In this document: piece after piece, positions 45,932 through 53,956 of the stretch
Numbering within the stretch: position 1 is the stretch's first letter
How the letters are laid out: each line of letters starts with the position of its first letter
NCBI GenBank assembly: GCA_903642235.1
Contig: CAHJWL010000001.1
Coordinates: forward strand, 424,302 to 488,301
DNA length: 64,000 bases
Direction: 5' to 3'
Source: Acidobacteriaceae bacterium
Lineage (GTDB): Bacteria > Acidobacteriota > Terriglobia > Terriglobales > Acidobacteriaceae
The notes under the pieces: model-generated
Told to the model about the DNA's origin: nothing
Database searches by the model: none
The model's input: the letters and a program-made list of their open reading frames with translations, nothing else
Translations under genes and position numbers: made by a program

Positions 45932-46900
45932 CTAGTCGCCCTCCGTCCAGAAGCGCTCACTCATGTACTTCTCCGCCGAGTCGCACAGAATGGTGACGAT
46001 CACGGCCTCGCGTCCTGCCGCAGCCTCGCGCTCTGCGAGTCTGAGGGAGGTGGCCACGGCCGCGGCGGCGGAGACGCCGACCAGCAGGCCGGACTCCCGT
46101 GCCAGTCGCTTTGCCATCCTGTAGGCAGCCTCCGTCTCAATCTCGATGTTTTCATCCGCAAGGTGCTCGTCGTAGATCCGCGGCACGATCGCGGTTGCCA
46201 TATGCTTCAGCCCCTCGAGACCGTTGAAGGGCGAGTCCGGCTGCATGGAGATGCATTTGATCTGCGGATTCAACTCCCGCAGACGCCGCGTTGTTCCCAT
46301 AAACGTGCCGCTCGTTCCCAGGCCGGCGACGAAGTGCGTGACCTGTCCTTCGGTCTGCTGCCAGATCTCGTTTGCCGTTCCGCGATAGTGCGCCTTCCAG
46401 TTGTTCTCGTTGCCGTACTGGTCGGCGTAGAAATACCGCTCCGGGTATTCGGCCGCAAGCGCTCGCGCCCGCCGGATCGCTCCATCGGAGCCCTCGCCGG
46501 GGTTGGTCCATTCGATCTGCGCGCCATACACTGCCAGATACCTCTTCCGCTCCGGCGAGACATTCGAAGGCATGCACAACGTCACAGGAAAGCCGAGCGC
46601 GGCACCGAGCATGGCATAGGCGATACCGGTATTGCCGCTGGTGGCATCGAGCAGACCCTTGCCGCCGCCGCCGCGCTGCCCGAACTCAAGCCGCCCCTGC
46701 CGCTCCGCATCGAGCACGATGGCGGATGCGGCACGATCCTTGACCGACCCGCCGGGATTCGCCCACTCCGCCTTCCCGAGAATCTGTACTCCCGGCAGAT
46801 GCGCCGTCAGCGCCTCCAGACGCACCAGGGGTGTGTTGCCGATTCGCTCCAGCAGTCCCACTCCCAGCGTCCGGTTTGCTATTACTGTCGCTGCACTCAT
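45932..46900 (-). CDS. cysM: CysM-type cysteine synthase (CysO-dependent)
   Basis: This PLP enzyme couples the CysO thiocarboxylate with O-phosphoserine (or O-acetylserine). The 322-residue product has the PLP Lys in NPGGSVKDRAASAIV near residue 53, the substrate loop ATSGNTGIAYA near 90, the phosphate-binding GLGTSGTFMGTTRRL, and LVGVSAAAAVATSLR. The context with mec, cysO and moeZ matches the mycobacterial alternative cysteine route rather than the plain sulfide route. Its stop is adjacent to the mec start. Confidence 0.93.
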   Translation of the reverse strand: MSAATVIANRTLGVGLLERIGNTPLVRLEALTAHLPGVQILGKAEWANPGGSVKDRAASAIVLDAERQGRLEFGQRGGGGKGLLDATSGNTGIAYAMLGAALGFPVTLCMPSNVSPERKRYLAVYGAQIEWTNPGEGSDGAIRRARALAAEYPERYFYADQYGNENNWKAHYRGTANEIWQQTEGQVTHFVAGLGTSGTFMGTTRRLRELNPQIKCISMQPDSPFNGLEGLKHMATAIVPRIYDEHLADENIEIETEAAYRMAKRLARESGLLVGVSAAAAVATSLRLAEREAAAGREAVIVTILCDSAEKYMSERFWTEGD

Positions 46901-46999
46901 CTTGGATCTCCGCTGAAGGCTCTTGCTGGTTCTACGCCGCGCTTGGTTGAGCGCACGCCCACACTATGCGACAGTTAAGTCCGAGTCTATCGAACCCTT

Positions 47000-47419
47000 A
47001 TGGCAAAGAAGCAGGTATCCCGCACATTTGACGACGTCCTCTCCACCCTCGGCACGCAGAGATTCGATGTCGCCCCGGCACCGGAAGGTGCAAAGCGCAA
47101 CGCAAAGGCTGTCAAAGTCTCGAAGTACGGTGTTGCGGCCGAGATTGCCCCGGCACCGGATGGAACTGTGCAGATCCTCGCGCGGCCCGGCTTTGTGCTG
47201 AACGGCGAGATCGCCCGCATCCTCGATCGCGGCTACCAGAAATTTATAAAGACAGCGAAGCTTGAAATCCCCGCGACAGCCGACCACCTGCGCGCCATTC
47301 ACCACTTCTCCGAAGAACTGAACGAGGCCGCGGGCGCGAAGACCCTCTACAATGAGTCTCTCGGCGCGGTCTCCGATGTGTACGTCTATGACCGGGTAAA
47401 AGGCCGGGTGACGAAGTAG
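47000..47419 (+). CDS. Conserved hypothetical protein
   Basis: The 139-residue soluble protein has no family I can name. It begins KKQVSRTFDDVLSTLGTQRF, has an alternating beta-rich middle (KYGVAAEIAPAPDGTVQILA) and a helical part around HLRAIHHFSEELNEAAG. It lacks a signal peptide and membrane segments. It is divergent from cysM with a 99-base gap. Clean coding character and a plausible ATG support a real gene. I believe similar proteins occur in other acidobacteria, but cannot show it here. Confidence 0.65.
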   Translation: MAKKQVSRTFDDVLSTLGTQRFDVAPAPEGAKRNAKAVKVSKYGVAAEIAPAPDGTVQILARPGFVLNGEIARILDRGYQKFIKTAKLEIPATADHLRAIHHFSEELNEAAGAKTLYNESLGAVSDVYVYDRVKGRVTK

Positions 47420-47596
47420 CAGGAACCTGCCCGGCACGTCTTCAATGATGGCTGCTACGCCCTTCAGGCCTCTCTTGTGCAGCAGGAAGCTGAGTGCAGG
47501 ACAATAGCACCTCGGTCCAGACTGCCTCCCGAACGAGGCATGTCACCTCCGAAAGCAATACGGTATACCCGTCACAAGATCCCTTTCGGAGAGAAA

Positions 47597-48067
47597 ATGC
47601 AGCGACTTGTTGTACTCCTTCTCAGCTTCTTCATTCCCGTAAGCGCTTTCGCGGCTGACGCTAACAATTACAAGATCACCTATGACGGGGGATCCTTGCA
47701 GAACATCAAGTCCGGCAACAACGCCGTTCTTGTCATCGATCCCCAGAACATTCATCTGGAACGGGATAAAGCCGAGATCATCAGCATTCCTGCCGCATCG
47801 ATCACGGAGATTACCTATGGTCAGGACGTGCATCGGCGCATCGGCGCTGCGATCGGTCTTGCGGTCGTCTCCTTTGGTGTGGGTGGCTTGATGGCGCTTA
47901 CTAAATCGAAGAAGCATTTCGTAGGGGTTACTTGGGCAGATGGCGAAAAGAAAGGCGGTTTCGCCATGCAGTGTGACAAGAACGAATACCGCGGCATCCT
48001 TGCTGCACTTCAAGGCGTAAGTGGCAAGAAAGTTGTGGACTCCGAAGCGATGACGGTCAAGAACTAG
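47597..48067 (+). CDS. Small exported conserved protein
   Basis: The 156-residue product has a signal peptide (MQRLVVLLLSFFIPVSAFAA) and a beta-rich domain (YKITYDGGSLQNIKSGNNAV, IISIPAASITEITYGQDVHR). A hydrophobic stretch (IGLAVVSFGVGGLMALT) and a C-terminal part (FVGVTWADGEKKGGFAMQCD) follow. Together this looks like a PH-like or GRAM-like small domain carrying a membrane-associated loop, but that is tentative. The ATG at 47597 has GGAG about 5 bases upstream and begins at the signal peptide. A strong hairpin follows the gene. Confidence 0.65.
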   Translation: MQRLVVLLLSFFIPVSAFAADANNYKITYDGGSLQNIKSGNNAVLVIDPQNIHLERDKAEIISIPAASITEITYGQDVHRRIGAAIGLAVVSFGVGGLMALTKSKKHFVGVTWADGEKKGGFAMQCDKNEYRGILAALQGVSGKKVVDSEAMTVKN

Positions 48068-48075
48068 CCCTGTTG

Positions 48076-48113
48076 CAGATCACCCTCCGCAGTCAATCCT
48101 GGAGGGTGATCTG
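48076..48113. terminator. 13-bp perfect hairpin between convergent genes
   Basis: CAGATCACCCTCC (48076-48088) pairs exactly with GGAGGGTGATCTG (48101-48113) around a 12-base loop. It lies nine bases past one stop codon and 13 before the rsmI stop. No T run is present, but the location between convergent ends and the perfect stem fit termination. A second hairpin (GCGGGGTC/GACCCCGC, 48120-48138) covers the rsmI stop codon. Confidence 0.55.
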
Positions 48114-48125
48114 GCATACGCGGGG

Positions 48126-49103
48126 TCAGCGACCCCGCTCCCGCTGCCACTCCCGGTAGACCTCGCTCTTGCCCAGCCCGCGCTCGCGTGCTACCTGCTT
48201 CAGTGCGTCCTTCTCACTAGCCCCGCCTGCGATCAGTCCGCGTATGGCCGCCCGAACACTCACGTGTCTCTCATCGGGTGACGGAGCCTGCAGCGGCGCC
48301 GGTGCGAGCAGCAGTACCATCTCCCCGCGTACGCTCTCCCGACCCGCTAGCTGGGATCGCACCTCGGCGACGGTGCCGCGCAGAAACTCTTCGTGCAATT
48401 TGGTGAGCTCGCGCGCCACAACCACCGGCTGCCCCGGTCCGAAGACCGTCCCTACATCTCCCAGCGCCTCGGCAATCCGGTGCGGAGTCTCATAGAAGAT
48501 CTCCGTCGTGCCGGCGAGTGCGCCCTCGCGCGCAGAGGCGCTGGATCTCTGCAGGTCTTCGAGCACGGTGCGCCGCTCCCCGGCCTTGGACGGCAGAAAG
48601 CCGTTGAAGCGGAAGCGTTCTGCTTCGAGCCCGCTGGCTACCAGCGCCGAGATCAGAGCGTTCGCGCCCGGAACAGGGAAGACCGAGACGCCCTCGGCAA
48701 TTGCCGCGCGTGCAAGGACCGCGCCGGGATCAGCGATCCCCGGTGTTCCTGCATCGCTCACTACAGCGATTCGTCCACCAGCCTTCAGGTCTTCAACCAG
48801 CGCCGCCGCGCGTTCGCTCTCGTTATGCGCGTGGTAGCTGACGGTGGGTGTACGGATGCCGAAGTGATTGAGCAGCTTCTGCGTCTGCCGCGTATCTTCA
48901 CAGGCAATTCGATCGGCCTCGCGCAGCACGCGAAGTGCACGCAGGGTGATGTCTTCGAGATTGCCGATCGGCGTTGCGACCAGGTAGAGCCCCGGTGCAA
49001 GCGGTTTGCGAGCCTCGGAACGCCGATCGGCCGCTGTGCCGGCTGTCAGCTCCGCTGCACAGGGAGTATCGGTCGGCTCGGGATCATCCGGCGCGCCATG
49101 CAT
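48126..49103 (-). CDS. rsmI: 16S rRNA (cytidine-1402-2'-O)-methyltransferase RsmI
   Basis: RsmI 2'-O-methylates C1402 in the ribosomal decoding centre. The 325-residue product has the tetrapyrrole-methylase fold: GLYLVATPIGNLEDITLRAL near residue 38, ACEDTRQTQKLLNHFGI near 70, VVSDAGTPGIADPGAVL near 113 and FPVPGANALISALVASGL near 141. ETPHRIAEAL and a C-terminal HTH-like tail (KDALKQVARERGLGKSEVYR) follow. About 35 residues precede the conserved part, so a later start is possible. It lies 6 bases beyond the M50-like gene on the same strand. Confidence 0.94.
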   Translation of the reverse strand: MHGAPDDPEPTDTPCAAELTAGTAADRRSEARKPLAPGLYLVATPIGNLEDITLRALRVLREADRIACEDTRQTQKLLNHFGIRTPTVSYHAHNESERAAALVEDLKAGGRIAVVSDAGTPGIADPGAVLARAAIAEGVSVFPVPGANALISALVASGLEAERFRFNGFLPSKAGERRTVLEDLQRSSASAREGALAGTTEIFYETPHRIAEALGDVGTVFGPGQPVVVARELTKLHEEFLRGTVAEVRSQLAGRESVRGEMVLLLAPAPLQAPSPDERHVSVRAAIRGLIAGGASEKDALKQVARERGLGKSEVYREWQRERGR

Positions 49104-49109
49104 CTCTGT

Positions 49110-50210
49110 CTACCGCTCCGCCAGCTTCTTCAGCCGTCGCTGCCGTGCCAGCAGCCGCGTCGCATGAGACAGGTTTCCCGGCGTAACGATGCCGACCACG
49201 CGGTCTCCGTCCACCACCGGCACCAGCTGCGCGCCGCCGTGGCCGACCATCTTCCTCAAGGTTGTCATCACCGGGTCATCCGGCGCGGCAGTGGTCAGAC
49301 CGCGCGTCATCGTTCCCTGTACGTAGCCGTTGCCGCCGCTCTCGAGCGCCTCCACGATGCGCTGCCGGGAGATCGCCCCGACCAGGCTGCCGCTGCGCAC
49401 CACCGGAAAGACATCCTGGGTGGCGTGCATGGCCCGGTTGAGCGCCTCTTCGAGCGTGTCCGCACCCGAAAGTGTGTTGAAATCCTCCAGCATCACGTCG
49501 CGCATGCGAATCGAGTCGATCTCGTTCTCGACCAGCATCGTCTGCCGGTCGAGCGAGCCCGCCAGCAGAAGGAACGCACCCGCCGCCGTCATCCAGGGCT
49601 GCCGCAGCGCCAGCCCACCGCACACGAGCAGGAGCGCGATCATACGGCTCAGCCCGCTGGTTGCTTTGGCGGCGACAGCCATGCCCCGCGAGGTTGCAAG
49701 CGTTGCCCGGACGGCGCGGCCAGCATCGAGCGGCACCGCCGGAAGCGCGTTCACGACACCCAGCAGCACGTTGCTCCACATCAGCGCCCGCAGCAGATGG
49801 CCGACGCTGACCCAGGGCTGCCGCCAAAGCTCGACCTCGGGCGCGACCGCCAGCATCAGACCGGCCAGAACTGCCCCCGCAGCCACATTCGCGACCGGGC
49901 CCACCGCGGCCATGCGCCGTTCGGTTCCGGCGGTCAACTCGGCACCGTTGGCAAAGGTCATCAGGCCGCCGGTTGGCAGCAACAGCACAGCATTTAGCTC
50001 AAGGCCCATCCAGGCCGCGGCAACCGCCCGCGCTACTTCGCGGACGGCCACCGCCAGAAGCACCATCAACCAGAGCGCGAAGCCACGCGTGCCGTCGGCT
50101 CCGGCAGCCGGGGCGGCGCCCATCGTGAGGGCGAGGAGCAGCAGAAAGTAGGCATGCAGCCGAACTTCCACGCCCAACCATCGCCCAAGGCTAAAGCTCC
50201 ATGCCTGCAT
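49110..50210 (-). CDS. Site-2 protease-like (M50) protein with CBS pair, zinc site degenerate
   Basis: The 366-residue membrane protein is built like Rip3/S2P-CBS intramembrane proteases. An N-terminal M50 domain of about six helices (about 1-215) is followed by two CBS motifs (about 235-350: RMRDVMLEDFNTLSGADTLE, VQGTMTRGLTTAAPDDPVMT). The expected zinc motif HExxH is REVAR here (residues 57-61, positions 50028-50042), so both His ligands are gone, and the second motif NxxPxxPLDGG is NALPAVPLDAG. Glu and Asp survive. It is probably a pseudoprotease that senses ligands through CBS. The ATG at 50210 was chosen; starts up to 21 codons earlier are open. Confidence 0.82.
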   Translation of the reverse strand: MQAWSFSLGRWLGVEVRLHAYFLLLLALTMGAAPAAGADGTRGFALWLMVLLAVAVREVARAVAAAWMGLELNAVLLLPTGGLMTFANGAELTAGTERRMAAVGPVANVAAGAVLAGLMLAVAPEVELWRQPWVSVGHLLRALMWSNVLLGVVNALPAVPLDAGRAVRATLATSRGMAVAAKATSGLSRMIALLLVCGGLALRQPWMTAAGAFLLLAGSLDRQTMLVENEIDSIRMRDVMLEDFNTLSGADTLEEALNRAMHATQDVFPVVRSGSLVGAISRQRIVEALESGGNGYVQGTMTRGLTTAAPDDPVMTTLRKMVGHGGAQLVPVVDGDRVVGIVTPGNLSHATRLLARQRRLKKLAER

Positions 50211-50281
50211 CCTGTTGATTGTATGCGCGCGGCCGATCATCCGGGCTCGGACGGTGCCGTGATCCGTTACCATACGTCACT

Positions 50282-50914
50282 ATGCGCGTCATCGCCGGCA
50301 CACTCCGCTCCCGGCTTCTGCTTGCTCCGAAGGGCTCCGCGACACGACCTACCTCCGACCGCCTTCGCGAAACACTGTTTAACGTCCTTGGTCCAAGCGT
50401 CGCCGGCAGCCGCTTCGCTGATCTATATGCCGGCACCGGCGCTGTCGGGATCGAGGCGCACAGCCGCGGTGCCGCCCATGTGCATCTTGTTGAACGGGAG
50501 GCGGCCGCGATTGCCAGCCTCCGCGCCAACCTCGCCGCTCTCAGGATCTCGGCCGGCGTTTCGGTGCAGGAGCGATCCGCCACCGCCTTTCTTACCCGCC
50601 TGCTTGAGACGCCGCCCGTCTTTCCGCTGAACGTCGTCTTCCTCGATCCACCGTACGACGCGGCCGAGGAGTACACCAACACCCTCCAGCTTCTTGGCAG
50701 CGCCCGCGCCGCCGGCATCCTCGCGCCCACCGCGCGCATTGTGGCGGAGCACGCCACCCGCTCAGCCCTGCCCTCCACCATCGGCCGGCTGGTGCAGACA
50801 CGCAGCCTCAAGCAGGGTGATGCGACCCTCAGCTTCTACAGCGTTGCGACAGGCGAAACGGCCCGGCCGAACTCTGATCCAGCCGCTACCCCGCCAACGT
50901 CGCAGGCCAGCTGA
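50282..50914 (+). CDS. rsmD: 16S rRNA (guanine-966-N2)-methyltransferase RsmD
   Basis: RsmD methylates G966 of 16S rRNA in the 30S subunit. The 210-residue product begins MRVIAGTLRSRLLLAPKGSA and TRPTSDRLRETLFNVLGP, the standard family opening. ADLYAGTGAVGIEAHSRGA is SAM motif I and VVFLDPPYD contains the catalytic DPPY. The ATG at 50282 was chosen because family homology starts there. It is divergent from the M50-like gene with a 71-base gap. Confidence 0.94.
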   Translation: MRVIAGTLRSRLLLAPKGSATRPTSDRLRETLFNVLGPSVAGSRFADLYAGTGAVGIEAHSRGAAHVHLVEREAAAIASLRANLAALRISAGVSVQERSATAFLTRLLETPPVFPLNVVFLDPPYDAAEEYTNTLQLLGSARAAGILAPTARIVAEHATRSALPSTIGRLVQTRSLKQGDATLSFYSVATGETARPNSDPAATPPTSQAS

Positions 50915-50982
50915 GTTCGTCCTGTCCAAACACCTCTTCGGGTTCGCCGGTTCTTTCGCGGTTCCCATAGGATGAAGACACG

Positions 50983-51456
50983 ATGGACCGACGCACCTCT
51001 CCAGCTACGCGCAACCTTGCCAAGGGCCTCCTTGCCGGGGCGCTCGGCGGCCTGGTCGGCTCCGGTGCCAAGATCGTCGGGGAGCTGATCTACCCGCCGC
51101 GAACTCTTGGCCAGGTGCCCCCGCCCGTACTTCTCGCCGAGCGCATAGCCGGTCATTCTTTGTCACCCTTCCAGCAGAATGCGTCCATGCAGGCCATTCA
51201 CTTTGTGTTTGGCGCCACGACCGGCGCAATGTACGGTGCAGCCGCGGAGTTCGCACCCATCGTGACTGTCGGCTATGGCTCCGCCTTCGGCTTCATCATG
51301 CAGTTCTTCACCCACGAGTCTTTCGTTCCTCTAGCCGGCCTTGATGTTCCGCCATGGAAGCAGCCCCTCCGCGAACATACCAGCGAGTTCTTCACCCATG
51401 TCCTCTTTGGCGTTGCGACCGAGGTCACCCGCCGCGGCATCCGCAAGCGGATCTAG
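50983..51456 (+). CDS. YagU/DUF1440-family membrane protein
   Basis: The 157-residue inner-membrane protein has three to four hydrophobic segments, including GLLAGALGGLVGSGAKIVGE, FVFGATTGAMYGAAAEFAPI and VGYGSAFGFIMQFFTHESFV. These resemble the DUF1440/YagU family. In E. coli YagU has been linked to acid resistance; whether that applies here is unknown. The stop TAG lies in a CTAG that is also the stop of the acetate-kinase-like gene on the other strand. Confidence 0.75.
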   Translation: MDRRTSPATRNLAKGLLAGALGGLVGSGAKIVGELIYPPRTLGQVPPPVLLAERIAGHSLSPFQQNASMQAIHFVFGATTGAMYGAAAEFAPIVTVGYGSAFGFIMQFFTHESFVPLAGLDVPPWKQPLREHTSEFFTHVLFGVATEVTRRGIRKRI

Positions 51457-52658
51457 GTCTCGTCCTCAAGCGCCAGCCAGCACTCGTGCGCCATCTGCAA
51501 ACCCTCCTCGACTGGCATCGACCATGCCGCCAGCCGTGATCCCTCGCAGGACAGCTTCACCTGCCCCTCTATGGACCGCTCATTGAGCTCTCCGTCAAAG
51601 TCCAGACCGAAGCCGCGGAGACCCTCCGCCACCGCTGACCGCAGCCAGGGTGAGTTCTCCCCGATGCCACCGCCGAAGATGACAGCCTGCGCCGCGTCAC
51701 CAAGCACCGCCAGGTACGCACCCACCGCCAGCCGCACCCGATAGCTGAACATGTCCAGGGCAAGCCGCGCAGCTGCGTCCTGCCGCTTGACCAGCACCCG
51801 CGTGTCCAACGATTCGCCAGCAATGCCCTTGAGCCCCGAGCGCTTCTCGAGCAGGGCCATCACCTCCGCAACGCCGACACCCTGCTTGTCCATCAGGTAG
51901 GGAAGGATCGCCGGGTCCACGCTGCCGGAGCGCGTTCCCATCATCAATCCTTCAAGCGGCGTCAGGCCCATCGTCGTATCGACGGAGCGGCCATTCAGGA
52001 TCGCCGCGGCTGAGCTGCCGCTCTCGAGATGCAGCGTCACGAGCGAGATCTCCTCGACCGGCCGGCCCAGCGTTCGTGCATACTGCTCCAGCATGTAGCG
52101 ATGCGACAGGCCGTGAAAACCGAACTTCCGGATGCCCCAGCGATCCGCGGTCTCCGCCTCGATGGGGTATCGCCATGCAACCTCCGGCAGCGATCGATGG
52201 AACGCTGTATCGAAGGTGACCATCAGGGCCGTGTCCTTCATCTCCGTATCCAGCACGGCAAGGATCTGGACAGCGCTCTCATTGTGCAGCGGCGCCAGCT
52301 CTTCGAGTGTCTGGATCTGCTGCCGAACCTGCGCGGTCGCCCGCGTTGCCCGGGCGCACTCTCTACCGCCATGCACCACCCGCACCGCGGCAAAGTCCAG
52401 CTCGTCCAGCGCCGCTTGCTCACGCAGCCATGCCACGGCGAACCGCGCCGCTGCAGCCATGTCCGGCACGGATACCTGCTCTTTTCCCTTGCTCTCCTGC
52501 CCTGAAACGATACTGAACGTCGCCGCATCGCCGAAGTCCTCGATCGCAGCGCTGACGCGTTTGGTCCCCTCAGAGGCGAAACGCTGCCCTGCAACGGTCG
52601 TGACAACCTCAAACTTCAGCGAATTACTTTCCGGATTGAAGACCAGAGCCGTCGCCAT
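51453..52658 (-). CDS. Acetate/propionate-kinase family protein with altered phosphate loops
   Basis: The 401-residue ASKHA-fold protein belongs to the acetokinase family (acetate + ATP to acetyl phosphate). Conserved parts include RVVHGGRE, APLHNESAV, the catalytic Asp in FDTAFHRSLPEV, HGLSHRYM, MGTRSGSVDPAI and FGGGIGENSPWL. Two ATP-site loops deviate: the N-terminal NAGSSSLK pattern is NPESNSLK, and HLGNGSS is HLESGSS, so the Gly-Asn pair is lost. It may have changed activity or substrate. No phosphotransacetylase or phosphoketolase is adjacent. Its last codons overlap the convergent YagU gene. Confidence 0.85.
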   Translation of the reverse strand: MATALVFNPESNSLKFEVVTTVAGQRFASEGTKRVSAAIEDFGDAATFSIVSGQESKGKEQVSVPDMAAAARFAVAWLREQAALDELDFAAVRVVHGGRECARATRATAQVRQQIQTLEELAPLHNESAVQILAVLDTEMKDTALMVTFDTAFHRSLPEVAWRYPIEAETADRWGIRKFGFHGLSHRYMLEQYARTLGRPVEEISLVTLHLESGSSAAAILNGRSVDTTMGLTPLEGLMMGTRSGSVDPAILPYLMDKQGVGVAEVMALLEKRSGLKGIAGESLDTRVLVKRQDAAARLALDMFSYRVRLAVGAYLAVLGDAAQAVIFGGGIGENSPWLRSAVAEGLRGFGLDFDGELNERSIEGQVKLSCEGSRLAAWSMPVEEGLQMAHECWLALEDET

Positions 52659-52740
52659 ACCAGCCTTCGATGCTGCGCGTCAGGCATCGTGCTGTCCGCG
52701 ACTTCGGCGGCCGGCGCGCTCGCGAGACGCAGAGCTTCGT

Positions 52741-52926
52741 TCAGGCATAGACGCCCGCAGCTTCATCCTGCGGCAGCGCACGCAGCTTCTGCCTCAGAAT
52801 GTCCAGCTCCTTCTTTTCGGCTTCGATGTGATTGGGGTCAGGCTGCTGTTGGAAGGCAAGACGATCAAGCCGAAGCTCGATCTCACGAATGTTGAAGGTG
52901 ATCTGCTGCCGAAGGGAAGGGCTCAT
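52741..52926 (-). CDS. Small coiled-coil protein
   Basis: The 61-residue, mostly helical product has heptad-like stretches: QITFNIREIELRLDRLAFQQ and EAEKKELDILRQKLRAL. It has no known family. It shares strand and region with the 54-residue gene at 53028-53192 and the acetate-kinase-like gene, and could belong to one transcript. The ATG is at 52926. Coding support is moderate: it has a sensible amino-acid mix and no overlap with a better ORF. Confidence 0.5.
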   Translation of the reverse strand: MSPSLRQQITFNIREIELRLDRLAFQQQPDPNHIEAEKKELDILRQKLRALPQDEAAGVYA

Positions 52927-53027
52927 GCGCGAAGACTACCGCGGCGAAACCGAGGCCGCGATACACAGCGGCGTCACAGGCGTACCCAAATCGTGGGACC
53001 GACGGCCCCGCCAAGCTCGAAGGCTCT

Positions 53028-53192
53028 CTACGTGGGCAGGTTGGCCAGTTTAAAGATCTCGCCTTCGTTCAGAGTCTTTTCATCCACCTGAACGATGATG
53101 CCGCCGGCCACACTGACGGTGGGCTCACCTACCGTGTGCCCGGTCTCCCGCAGAATGTCCAGCGCCTTTGCCAGCTTGACAGGAATTTCCAT
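53028..53192 (-). CDS. 54-residue conserved-looking small protein
   Basis: This gene is too short for a standard ORF cut-off. From the ATG at 53192 it encodes EIPVKLAKALDILRETGHTV, then GEPTVSVAGGIIVQVDEKTL and NEGEIFKLANLPT. An amphipathic N-terminal helix followed by a beta hairpin gives a convincing globular pattern. CTGGC-rich sequence precedes the start and no strong ribosome-binding site was seen. It is flanked by same-strand genes. Function unknown. Confidence 0.5.
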   Translation of the reverse strand: MEIPVKLAKALDILRETGHTVGEPTVSVAGGIIVQVDEKTLNEGEIFKLANLPT

Positions 53193-53268
53193 GCACAGAG
53201 CCTAGCAGGTGTTCCGGCTGTCTGGCCGGCAGATCACTGTTGGCCGGCTGCGGAAGGGCCGGACCGGC

Positions 53269-53787
53269 CTACACCAGCAGGTTTTTCTCACGGCGCATGG
53301 CAAGCACAAGCAGCCGGCGCAGCTGGATGGCGAGAGGTGGAGTCAGGAGCAAAGCAAAGACTCCCCAGATCACCAGCGCATGCCACTCCCACTGCCAGAG
53401 CAGGTGCACCAGACGCAACGGATGCCGGTGGCTCAGGTGCACGATCTCCGCCTTGGTCATAGGAAGTCGATGCGTTCGAAAGAGCAGGATACCCAGATGG
53501 ATAAACGGCAGAAACAGGAGCCATTGCAGGGGCGCTACAACGTGGATGCCGATCTGCGTCGCAACATAGTTCAGCCGGAAGATCCATGCGACAAGCAACA
53601 TCAAGATCGTCGTGAGCCCGATGAACGGGTTGACGCCGACCAGAAGCGCGACAGCCAGACTCCACGCCAGTCGCTTCGGACTCACGCCGCGACGCAGCAG
53701 CCGGAGCAAAGGCCGCAAGACGTGGCATCGCAGGACGTCTCGCGCGCGCTTGGGAAGAAACCTCATGCTTGGTGAGAGTGCCTCCAC
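53269..53787 (-). CDS. DUF2062-family membrane protein
   Basis: The 172-residue product has two or three membrane helices. The DUF2062 pattern is SPKRLAWSLAVALLVGVNPF, GLTTILMLLVAWIFRLNYVA and QIGIHVVAPLQWLLFLPFIH. The family is widespread in Gram-negative bacteria without a settled function and is sometimes fused to glycosyltransferases. A GTG start at 53787 gives the coordinates listed; the ATG at 53766 is an alternative, and neither has a strong ribosome-binding site. Confidence 0.75.
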   Translation of the reverse strand: MEALSPSMRFLPKRARDVLRCHVLRPLLRLLRRGVSPKRLAWSLAVALLVGVNPFIGLTTILMLLVAWIFRLNYVATQIGIHVVAPLQWLLFLPFIHLGILLFRTHRLPMTKAEIVHLSHRHPLRLVHLLWQWEWHALVIWGVFALLLTPPLAIQLRRLLVLAMRREKNLLV

Positions 53788-53956
53788 ACCGCTTTCGTCG
53801 CTTGCAGCCGGCGTGAAGGCAATCTAAAGGTTGCACTCACGCACACTTTTGCGCCGCTGGCGCACTGAGGAGAGAGCTCCAGCCGCGTGGCGCGCGGCCG
53901 GCAGCTCCTGCGAGCCGCAAAGTCCGCAAGCGATGGCCCCCCCAGCGCGGATGGGA

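Noticed and set aside
45341..46978. 545-codon open frame on the + strand
   Set aside because: It is antisense to cysO, mec and cysM, all of which have intact active sites; the product is low-complexity.
48393..49997. 534-codon open frame on the + strand
   Set aside because: It is antisense to rsmI and the M50-like gene; the His/Arg/Gln-rich product has no motif.
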